Shown: piece by piece, positions 57,737-64,000 of the stretch
Layout of the letters: each line of letters starts with the position of its first letter
Position numbering within the stretch: the first letter of the stretch is position 1
From: Agaricicola taiwanensis
Lineage (GTDB): Bacteria > Pseudomonadota > Alphaproteobacteria > Rhizobiales > Methylopilaceae
DNA: 64,000 nucleotides
Reading direction: 5' to 3'
Assembly (NCBI RefSeq): GCF_014635245.1
Contig: NZ_BMCP01000002.1
Coordinates: 62,001-126,000, forward strand
Made by a program: the position numbers and the translations under genes
The notes under the pieces: generated by a model
What the model was told of the DNA's origin: nothing
Seen by the model: the letters and a program-made list of their open reading frames with translations, nothing else
Databases searched by the model: none

Positions 57737-58710
57737 CAGTCGGGCAGAGCCCGACTTCCCGGCAGTGGGTGGCGGAGAACTACCGGTTCTTCCGCATGCG
57801 AATGCGCCTGCTCAAGCAGGGGCGGGCGCCCTACAGAGCCGTCGTCCGCTCGACGATTGATCTGGAAACGGCCTTCCTCCGTCTTACCGGCCGGAACCTG
57901 CGGGAAGCCCGGATCTATGAGATCGGATACGGTCAGCGGCCGATGCGCCTGCTTGCCTTGCAATCGCTTGGCTACGACGCGCGAGGAGTGGATCTTGATC
58001 CCCCGGTCATCAGGGGCTCCATGAGCGAGTTCAGATCGATCGCCCGAGCGGGTGGCTCGCGACGGCTCGTAAAGTCGGCGGTGCGGCATTTTCTGTTCGA
58101 CCGGGCGGAGCGGCGCCATCTCGACAAGGCGCTTCGCGAGGCGGGCGCGCAGCTGCGGATCGACATAAGGCGCCTGGACGTCGGGAACGCAGCCGAAATG
58201 GAAATCCCCGAGGGAAGCATCGACCTCATCTACTCGGACAATGTCTTCGAGCATCTTCCGCCCGACGTCATGGAGATCCTCTGCGCCCGGATGGCAAAAT
58301 GGCTCTCCCCGCAGGGCGTTGCCCTGGTGATGCCGGATGTTTTCAGCGGCATTGCAGGTGGCCATCTGACCGAATGGTATGCGGATTTCCTATCGGACCG
58401 ATACCAGCGCCGGACGGAGCCTTGGGAGCATTTACGCAAGCGGAGGGCGAGGGCGGATTGCTACCTCAACGAGTTCAGGCTGGAATACTATCGCCGCCTG
58501 TTCCGACGCCACTTTCATATCGCGGAGGAGTGGAACGTCGAAGAGGGACTTGGCGGCGAGTTCCTGACCGATGAGATCCGGCAGGAATTGTCCGAGTACG
58601 ATGTGGAGGAACTTCTGCTCGGCCGGTACCGCTTTGCGCTCAAGGCCCGCTTGCCTCACGTAGCTTGCCCGGCGCTCCAGCCGGACGACCAGGCCCATTG
58701 GAAGTTGTAG
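57679..58710 (+). CDS. Class I SAM-dependent methyltransferase
   Basis: 343 residues from ATG 57679, supported by GGAGG seven bases upstream. The first 30 residues are low in complexity and may not belong to the fold. The SAM motif is ARIYEIGYGQRPMRLLALQS, with acidic GVDLDPP, and motif IV-like IDLIYSDNVFEHLPPDVMEIL follows. The C-terminal part (WEHLRKRRARADCYLNEFRL) is helical. The substrate is unknown. Its last 55 bp overlap the 3' end of the convergent flavoprotein gene. Confidence 0.78.
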   Translation: MSMRAPRSSKAPAARSSQTSVGQSPTSRQWVAENYRFFRMRMRLLKQGRAPYRAVVRSTIDLETAFLRLTGRNLREARIYEIGYGQRPMRLLALQSLGYDARGVDLDPPVIRGSMSEFRSIARAGGSRRLVKSAVRHFLFDRAERRHLDKALREAGAQLRIDIRRLDVGNAAEMEIPEGSIDLIYSDNVFEHLPPDVMEILCARMAKWLSPQGVALVMPDVFSGIAGGHLTEWYADFLSDRYQRRTEPWEHLRKRRARADCYLNEFRLEYYRRLFRRHFHIAEEWNVEEGLGGEFLTDEIRQELSEYDVEELLLGRYRFALKARLPHVACPALQPDDQAHWKL

Positions 58711-59828
58711 CCGCCGAGCCAGCCGGTCACGTCGACGGCCTCGCCGATGACATAGAGGCCGGGCACGCCATTTGCTTCCATGGTGCGGGAATTGAGGTCG
58801 CGCGTGTCGACACCGCCGAGCGTGACCTCGGCGGTGCGATAGCCTTCCGATCCAACCGGCTTGATGCGCCATGAGGAGACAGCATCGGAGATCCGGCGCA
58901 GCTCGCGGTCGGGCATATCGGCTATGTTTCCGGCGGTGCCATCCGCGATGATCTCCGCCAGTGCTCGGGGGAGCAGGCTCGCCAGCGCGGTCTTCAGATT
59001 TTGGCGGCCGTTCTCGGCACGCGCCCGGCGCAGCGCATCGAAGATGTCGATGTCGGGGGTCATGGAGATCCTGATCTCCTGGCCTTCGCGCCAATAGGAG
59101 GAAATCTGCAGGATCGCGGGACCGCTGATGCCGCGATGGGTGAAGAGCATGGCTTCCCGGAAACTCTGCTTGCCGCAGGAGACCTCAGCCTCCACGGCAA
59201 CACCCGCCAGGGGCGCAAGGCGCTGCAGCATGGCCGGATCGAAGGTCAGTGGCACAAGACCAGGGCGCGTTTCCACCAGCCTGAGGCCGAAGCGGGCGGC
59301 GAGCTCGTAGGCGAAACCGGTCGCTCCCATCTTCGGGATCGATTTGCCGCCGGTGGCGATGACGAGTGAGGAACAGCTGACCTCTCCCTCCGGCAGTGAG
59401 AGGCGGAAGCCGGTGTCGGTTCTTGCAACGTCAGACGGACTTGTCTGCAGTCTGAGCGTCACATCTGCCTTCCTCATCTCCGTCACCAGCATGTCGATGA
59501 TCTGCCGGGAGGAACTGTCGCAGAAGAGCTGGCCCAGCGTCTTCTCGTGCCAGGCGATGCCGTAACGGTTCACGAGAGCGATGAAATCATGCTGTGTGAA
59601 ACGGCTGAGAGCCGATATGCAGAAACGCGGATTTTGCGACAGGAAAGCCTTCGGACTGGTATCGAGATTGGTGAAGTTGCAGCGCCCACCGCCGGAGATG
59701 CGAATTTTCTCACCCGGCGCCTTGGCGTGATCGAGCAGCAGCACCTTTCGGTCACGTTTCCCGGCCTCGATGGCGCACATCATGCCGGCGGCGCCTGCGC
59801 CGATGATGATCACGTCCCATGGATGCAT
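58656..59828 (-). CDS. BaiN/HI0933 family flavoprotein (aminoacetone oxidase-like)
   Basis: 390 residues from the ATG at 59828. The dinucleotide-binding PWDVIIIGAGAAGMMCAIEA is followed by APGEKIRISGGGRCNFTN, the HI0933 signature, VIATGGKSIPKMGATGFAYEL, and the C-terminal GLYVIGEAVDVTGWLGGYNFQWAWSS. These flavoproteins bind FAD; proposed activities include aminoacetone oxidation and bile-acid reduction. It starts 12 bp after the manC stop, so the two are co-transcribed. Confidence 0.88.
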   Translation of the reverse strand: MHPWDVIIIGAGAAGMMCAIEAGKRDRKVLLLDHAKAPGEKIRISGGGRCNFTNLDTSPKAFLSQNPRFCISALSRFTQHDFIALVNRYGIAWHEKTLGQLFCDSSSRQIIDMLVTEMRKADVTLRLQTSPSDVARTDTGFRLSLPEGEVSCSSLVIATGGKSIPKMGATGFAYELAARFGLRLVETRPGLVPLTFDPAMLQRLAPLAGVAVEAEVSCGKQSFREAMLFTHRGISGPAILQISSYWREGQEIRISMTPDIDIFDALRRARAENGRQNLKTALASLLPRALAEIIADGTAGNIADMPDRELRRISDAVSSWRIKPVGSEGYRTAEVTLGGVDTRDLNSRTMEANGVPGLYVIGEAVDVTGWLGGYNFQWAWSSGWSAGQAT

Positions 59829-59839
59829 CGGATGTCCCG

Positions 59840-61270
59840 TCACGTCCGGGCGTAATCGTCGTCGAACCGCTCGATGTCGTCTTCGCCGAGATAGCTGCCA
59901 GATTGTACTTCGATGAGATTGAGCGGGACGGTGCCGGGGTTCGCCAGCCTGTGAACACAGCCCTGCGGCAGGAACGTGGACTGATTTTCCGTCAACTCGA
60001 ACACCTCGTCGTCGCGTGTCACCAGCGCGGTGCCGTTGACCACCACCCAATGTTCAGCGCGGTGCTTGTGCGCCTGCAGCGACAACCGCGCTCCGGGCTT
60101 GACCGTGATGCGCTTCACCTGAAAACGGTCGCCGGCATGAACCGAACGGTAGAAGCCCCATGGCCGATAGACCGTGGCGTCGTGGATGGTGGCGTGACCT
60201 TCGGCCGAGATGCGGGCGACGAGGTCCTTCACCTCCTGGTCACGCGATGCGTGGGCAACGAGCACCGCATCGGCCGTCGCCACGATGATGAGGTCTTCTA
60301 CGCCAAGCGCGGCGATCAGAGGCCCGTCGCTGCGCAGATAACTGCCTGAGACATCCTGCGTCACAACTGGGCCTACGGCTACATTGTCCGCCTCGTCCGG
60401 TTGTTCGATCTCCTTCAGCGACGACCAGCTGCCAAGATCGGCCCAGCCCATGCTGGCGGGAACAACCACCGCGCGATCGGTCTTTTCCATTACGGCGTAG
60501 TCGATGGAAATGGAGGGGGTCCCTTCGAAACAGGCGGGATCGAGCCGCAGGAAGTCCATGTCGGCCGCGGCGCGATCAAGACTGGCCGTGACAGCGTCCA
60601 GAACCTCTGGGGCATATCTGGCGAAAGCATCGATAAGCTCGCCTGCGGGCAGGAGGAAGATGCCGCTGTTCCACACGTAACCGCCTTGCGCGAGGTAGGT
60701 CTCCGCGGTCTCGCGATCCGGCTTTTCGACAAAGCGCTCGACATGATGCGCGCCGGTGGCAACGGTCAGGGCATCGCCCTTCGCGATGTAGCCATAGCCG
60801 GTGGCGGCGTGGCTGGGCGGCATGCCGAAGAGCACGAAATGCCCTGCCTCGGCCGCCGGACGTCCCTGTTCGATCGCCGCATGAAAGGCTGCTTCATCGG
60901 CGATGATGTGATCGGACGGCATGAGCAGGACCATGGCGTCTGGATTGCGGCGCAGGGACAAAAGGGCGGCCGCTGCAGCCGCCGGCGCCGTATTGCGGGG
61001 GCAGGGCTCCAGCAGAATGGTCTCAGGAGTCTGCCCGAGGCCGCGCAGGCGCTCGGCAACAAGGAAACGGTGATCGTTGCTGGCAACGACGACCGGGGGC
61101 GTGAAGCGCGTGGGATCGCCGACGCGGCGGACAGTCCGTTCGAAAAGGCTGCTGTCACCGACGAGGGGCAGAAATTGCTTTGGATTTTCGTGGCGCGACA
61201 ACGGCCACAGACGGGAGCCAGACCCGCCCGACAGGATGACCGGCACGATCCGGCTGCCACGAACAGTCAT
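59840..61270 (-). CDS. manC: Mannose-1-phosphate guanylyltransferase / mannose-6-phosphate isomerase
   Basis: 476 residues, the bifunctional type II enzyme. The nucleotidyltransferase signature VILSGGSGSRLWPLSRHENPKQ is near the N terminus and FVEKPDRETAETYL marks the sugar-phosphate site. The C-terminal cupin (RPWGFYRSVHAGDRFQVKRI, LQAHKHRAEHWVVV) carries the isomerase metal ligands. It makes GDP-mannose for polysaccharide synthesis. No other polysaccharide genes are adjacent; a BaiN-type gene follows. Confidence 0.96.
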   Translation of the reverse strand: MTVRGSRIVPVILSGGSGSRLWPLSRHENPKQFLPLVGDSSLFERTVRRVGDPTRFTPPVVVASNDHRFLVAERLRGLGQTPETILLEPCPRNTAPAAAAAALLSLRRNPDAMVLLMPSDHIIADEAAFHAAIEQGRPAAEAGHFVLFGMPPSHAATGYGYIAKGDALTVATGAHHVERFVEKPDRETAETYLAQGGYVWNSGIFLLPAGELIDAFARYAPEVLDAVTASLDRAAADMDFLRLDPACFEGTPSISIDYAVMEKTDRAVVVPASMGWADLGSWSSLKEIEQPDEADNVAVGPVVTQDVSGSYLRSDGPLIAALGVEDLIIVATADAVLVAHASRDQEVKDLVARISAEGHATIHDATVYRPWGFYRSVHAGDRFQVKRITVKPGARLSLQAHKHRAEHWVVVNGTALVTRDDEVFELTENQSTFLPQGCVHRLANPGTVPLNLIEVQSGSYLGEDDIERFDDDYART

Positions 61271-61408
61271 GCACCCTCGGCTTTCAACCTAGCGCCGGCA
61301 AAGCGGCTGACCCTCGTCAGACCACAAAGAGAACCGGATCGCAACAGCCGGACATAGAGCCACCCCGGCGGCGGAGCCACCGGGGTGCGTAGCCTTCCAC
61401 GCTGCGGC

Positions 61409-61777
61409 TTACTGGTTGATCACAGCAACAACGCGGCGGGTCGAGGGTTCAACGAAGACCACCTCATTGCCGACCACGGCATAGTGGTAGCTCTGTGCGT
61501 TCGGGACCTCTGTCACGATGGTCGAGGGTACCGGCTGCAGGGGCACGGAGCCCGGCACGATGCCGCCGACGATCAGATCCTCATCAAGCACGATCGGATC
61601 GGCGGGCGGAGGAGCTTCAACGAAGGTGCGGCGGATGACAGTGGTCTGTTCCGGCGTGAACACAACCTGCGGCGCGGGCTGCGTCGTGGTGGTGGTGATG
61701 GTCGTCTGCGCATGTGCGCCGAAGGTGGCGACAGCGATGGCCGACGCGGCGGTTGCGGTAATCAGAATGGCTTTCAT
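61409..61777 (-). CDS. DUF1236 secreted protein
   Basis: 122 residues with a Sec signal peptide (LITATAASAIAVATFGAHAQ). A Thr-rich linker (TTITTTTTQPAPQ) is followed by a DUF1236 core ending YHYAVVGNEVVFVEPSTRRV and VAVINQ. The family is common in Rhizobiales, is periplasmic, and has no known function. A GC stem without a T-run (61361-61387) lies just past the stop. Confidence 0.85.
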   Translation of the reverse strand: MKAILITATAASAIAVATFGAHAQTTITTTTTQPAPQVVFTPEQTTVIRRTFVEAPPPADPIVLDEDLIVGGIVPGSVPLQPVPSTIVTEVPNAQSYHYAVVGNEVVFVEPSTRRVVAVINQ

Positions 61778-62030
61778 CTAAGCCTCCCATTTTATCTAAT
61801 ACCTGTGCCTCACCGCACAGGCGGCCAAGCGGGAGGTTAACGCGCGATGATGCGAAGTTGTTCACCACTTGGAATAACGAAATGTTTCAATGGTTTACTC
61901 GCGCTTTACCCGGCCTATTCATGGCGAATTGGCGGCAAGTCTAAGGCAGGGCAAAAGATTTTTACTTCGCCGTGCCTGAAGACCCGCACGGAAAGAGAAT
62001 AATCGCTCGCGCAGCCGGCGCTTGGCAAGA

Positions 62031-62921
62031 TCACTTGAAGACGACGGTGCGGGTGCCGTTGAGGAGAATGCGATGCTCCGCGTGCCAGCGCACCGCGCGG
62101 GACAGCACCAGCGCCTCGACGTCGCGGCCCCGGGCCACCAGTTCGTCCGGACCAGTCACCTGATCGACCCGCACGGCCTCCTGCTCGATGATGGGGCCTT
62201 CGTCCAGATCCTCGGTGACGTAATGCGCGGTGGCGCCGATCAGCTTCACGCCGCGGGAAAAAGCCTGATGGTAGGGCTTCGCGCCTTTGAAGCTGGGTAG
62301 GAAGGAATGATGGATGTTTATGACGCGTCCAGGAAAGCGGCGGCAGAGGCTGGGGGAGAGCACCTGCATGTAGCGGGCAAGGACGATGAGGTCGATCCGC
62401 TCGTCCTCGATGATCTCCGCGAGCTTGGCCTCCGCGCGCTCCTTCGTGGCCGCGCTGATGGGAATGTGGTGATAGGGAATGTCGTGCGCGGCGACGCGCT
62501 GGTAGCTGTCGCGATGATTGGACACCACTGCGGGAATTTCGATGGGGAGGGCCCCTATGCTGGTGCGGTAGAGCAGATCGTTCAGGCAGTGGTCGAACTT
62601 CGACACCATGATGAGCGCGCGCAGGCGGTGGCTGCGGTCGGCCATGGTGAAGCGCATGCGGTGCTCGGCGGCGATGGGCTCGAAAGCTGTTGAAAGCGCC
62701 TGTGCGTCGCTCTCGCCGGCAACGGGCTCGGCCACGATGCGCATGAAGAAGGTGCCGGTGGTCTGGTCCGTGAACTGCGCGGACTCGATGATGTTGAGCC
62801 CCTGGCGAAATATGAAGCCGCAGGTTTCGGCGATGAGGCCCGGCGCGTCGGGACAGGCGAGGGTGAGCACGATGCCGCGTGACAAGGCAGGAAAATCCTT
62901 TGCGAGGAACCCCGCGCTCAT
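62031..62921 (-). CDS. purU: Formyltetrahydrofolate deformylase
   Basis: 296 residues from the ATG at 62921; a TTG at 62945 would add eight residues. An N-terminal ACT domain (GIVLTLACPDAPGLIAETC) precedes a formyltransferase-like catalytic domain with VINIHHSFLPSFKGAKPYHQ and ATAHYVTEDLDEGPIIEQE, carrying the Asn-His-Asp centre. It releases formate and THF from 10-formyl-THF, balancing one-carbon pools. It lies 27 bp after the transglutaminase gene on the same strand. Confidence 0.95.
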   Translation of the reverse strand: MSAGFLAKDFPALSRGIVLTLACPDAPGLIAETCGFIFRQGLNIIESAQFTDQTTGTFFMRIVAEPVAGESDAQALSTAFEPIAAEHRMRFTMADRSHRLRALIMVSKFDHCLNDLLYRTSIGALPIEIPAVVSNHRDSYQRVAAHDIPYHHIPISAATKERAEAKLAEIIEDERIDLIVLARYMQVLSPSLCRRFPGRVINIHHSFLPSFKGAKPYHQAFSRGVKLIGATAHYVTEDLDEGPIIEQEAVRVDQVTGPDELVARGRDVEALVLSRAVRWHAEHRILLNGTRTVVFK

Positions 62922-62947
62922 AAGGCTCGGTGCCGCCGATGGCAAGT

Positions 62948-63850
62948 TCAGGCGGCGGCCCGGCGGGCGCTGCGCCCCGCGCTCGTCACTTCCACCTCGA
63001 CCGTCATCCCGTCGCCATCCTCCGGCGTCCCGTCGAAGCTGCCGCCAACCGGGACCGCCTGGTGCGGGTCTCGCGTCACGGCGATGCGGATCAGATTTTC
63101 GCCGGCGATGATGCCGTTGGTGGGGTCGTATTCAATCCAGCCCGCGCCGGGAAGATAGACTTCGGCCCAGGCGTGGGTCGCGCCGGCGCCTTTGATTTCG
63201 CTGTCGGCGGCGCCATCGAGGGCGGGATCATAGAGATAGCCGGTGACAAAGCGCGCGGCAAAGCCGAGGGAGCGGAGGGCCTCGATGAAGAGCAGGGCGA
63301 AATCGCGGCAGGTGCCGGAGCCGAGCTCCAGCGTTTCCAGTGGTGTCTGGGTGCCTTCCTCCCAGCGCGTGTTGTAGGTGAAGGCGTCCTTGATGGTGGC
63401 GTTGATGTCAGCCAGCAAGGCGAGCGTGTCGGTCGGTCTCGAAGCGATGAAACCCTGCGCCCAGGCCTCGAGTTGGCCCTTGGGATCAGGATAATGTCGC
63501 TCCAGCGTGCGGCCAAGGTCGGTGCGGTCGTCGGCGGAATAGATAAAGGGATAGTTGTGGGCGTTGTCGTCCAACTCGAAACGAGGCGCGTCGAGCGCGT
63601 AGCGCTCGATGACGAGCTTGCTCTCCACCTTCAGTTCGGCGGCCGGTTCCGCGAAGATGACGACCGCGACCGAATTGCCGAACACGTCATGGATCCAGCG
63701 CACGGATGCCCGGGGCGAGAGGATCAGATCCGCCGAGATAAGACGCAGATCATGGCTGTCGCGCGGCCGCAGCATCAGGCGATGTTCGCCGAACGTCACG
63801 GGCCGCTTGTAGCGATAGACCGTGTTGTGGCGGATCGTCAGCGTTCGCAA
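62948..63850 (-). CDS. Transglutaminase-like family protein
   Basis: 300 residues from a TTG at 63850, which gives the expected start RTLTIRHNTVYRYKRPVTFG of the bacterial transglutaminase-like N-terminal domain. The catalytic triad is visible: Cys181 in GSGTCRDFALLFIEALRSLG, His226 in ATHAWAEVYLP and Asp242 in WIEYDPTNG. The family contains cysteine proteases and amidases. No export signal is present. Substrate unknown. It is upstream of purU in the same direction. Confidence 0.88.
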   Translation of the reverse strand: MRTLTIRHNTVYRYKRPVTFGEHRLMLRPRDSHDLRLISADLILSPRASVRWIHDVFGNSVAVVIFAEPAAELKVESKLVIERYALDAPRFELDDNAHNYPFIYSADDRTDLGRTLERHYPDPKGQLEAWAQGFIASRPTDTLALLADINATIKDAFTYNTRWEEGTQTPLETLELGSGTCRDFALLFIEALRSLGFAARFVTGYLYDPALDGAADSEIKGAGATHAWAEVYLPGAGWIEYDPTNGIIAGENLIRIAVTRDPHQAVPVGGSFDGTPEDGDGMTVEVEVTSAGRSARRAAA

Positions 63851-63917
63851 AAATCATCTCCGGCGGTGTCGTCGAGATAACGCGACTGCGGCGCTTTCGT
63901 TCACTCTGGCCGAAACG

Positions 63918-64000
63918 CTAACGGCAGTAGAGGGCGCGTTTGTTGCGGCCACGCTGCGCGAGGTCCAGGTGAAGATGCTCCTCATGATATCCATCTGACC
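63918..64000 (-). CDS. C-terminal end of an extensin-like family protein (cut by window edge)
   Basis: Only the last 27 codons are inside the window. The minus-strand reading DGYHEEHLHLDLAQRG continues to NKRALYCR and a stop at 63918. The H-x-x-H-[LF]-H-[LF]-D-L pattern with a terminal Tyr-Cys-Arg matches the end of extensin-C (PF06904) proteins of alphaproteobacteria, which look like periplasmic wall hydrolase relatives. The short span makes this tentative. It lies upstream of the transglutaminase gene on the same strand. Confidence 0.6.
   Translation of the reverse strand, partial: SDGYHEEHLHLDLAQRGRNKRALYCR

Noticed and set aside
61361..61387. Hairpin CACCCCGG/CCGGGGTG as a terminator of the DUF1236 gene
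   Set aside because: The stem is good but there is no T-run on either strand, so intrinsic termination is not supported.

Overview
The window is GC-rich, densely coded chromosomal DNA that reads as an alphaproteobacterium, most likely of the order Hyphomicrobiales (Rhizobiales). The grounds are the efp-suhB pair, the DUF4164-zapA-(6S RNA)-ygfA block next to tkt-gap-pgk, the ruvAB-ybgC-tol-pal-cpoB-tilS-ftsH-glmM supercluster, an alpha-type serC-serA operon with a structured leader, and two TTAA-N7-TTAA sites of the CtrA type. The genus cannot be named from the sequence alone. There is no CRISPR array, rRNA operon, prophage or insertion sequence. One tRNA gene is present (tRNA-Glu, anticodon CTC).

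Layout. 0-5 kb: the end of efp, suhB, ruvC, a PilZ protein, a MarR regulator divergent from a SnoaL-like protein, yebC, a small unknown protein and a TIGR00282 phosphoesterase. 5-11.2 kb: ygfA, a 6S RNA candidate, zapA and DUF4164 on the minus strand, divergent from tkt-gap-pgk. 11.2-13.5 kb: an Asp-nucleophile alpha/beta hydrolase and an FAD oxidoreductase. 13.5-28 kb: ruvA-ruvB-ybgC, an inserted MFS exporter and serine protease, tolQ-tolR-tolA-tolB-pal-cpoB, tilS, ftsH, glmM and an outer-membrane beta-barrel. 28.9-31.9 kb: serC-serA behind an RNA leader. 32-41.6 kb: an accessory carboxylate region with an IclR regulator, a complete TctCBA transporter, a class III CoA-transferase, a short citrate-synthase-fold lyase, a second substrate-binding protein, a GntR regulator and an IlvD/EDD dehydratase.

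41.6-49 kb: an EamA transporter, a two-domain VOC protein, purA, a membrane-anchored unknown, rpoH, rluD divergent from a small membrane protein, and tRNA-Glu. 49-54.9 kb: an Arg-rich lipoprotein, a DUF4336 protein, a 14-TM MFS transporter, a lytic transglycosylase with a SPOR-like tail, a PanE-like reductase, a lipase-like hydrolase and a 51-residue membrane peptide. 54.9-64 kb: an isocitrate/isopropylmalate dehydrogenase homologue divergent from an unusual GntR protein, a poorly coding stretch with a decayed gene, a methyltransferase, a BaiN/HI0933 flavoprotein, manC, a DUF1236 protein, purU, a transglutaminase and the tail of an extensin-like protein.

The most interesting part is 32.7-41.6 kb. 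Gene order and conserved catalytic residues suggest import of a citrate-like acid, activation to a CoA thioester by CoA transfer, and cleavage by a citrate-synthase-type lyase. This would be an alternative to ACP-dependent citrate lyase. The substrate cannot be read from sequence. Other points of note are two consensus CtrA-type sites, a serC leader whose terminal hairpin hides the ribosome-binding site, palindromic operators next to the MarR and IclR genes, and a GntR protein with two tandem winged-helix modules.
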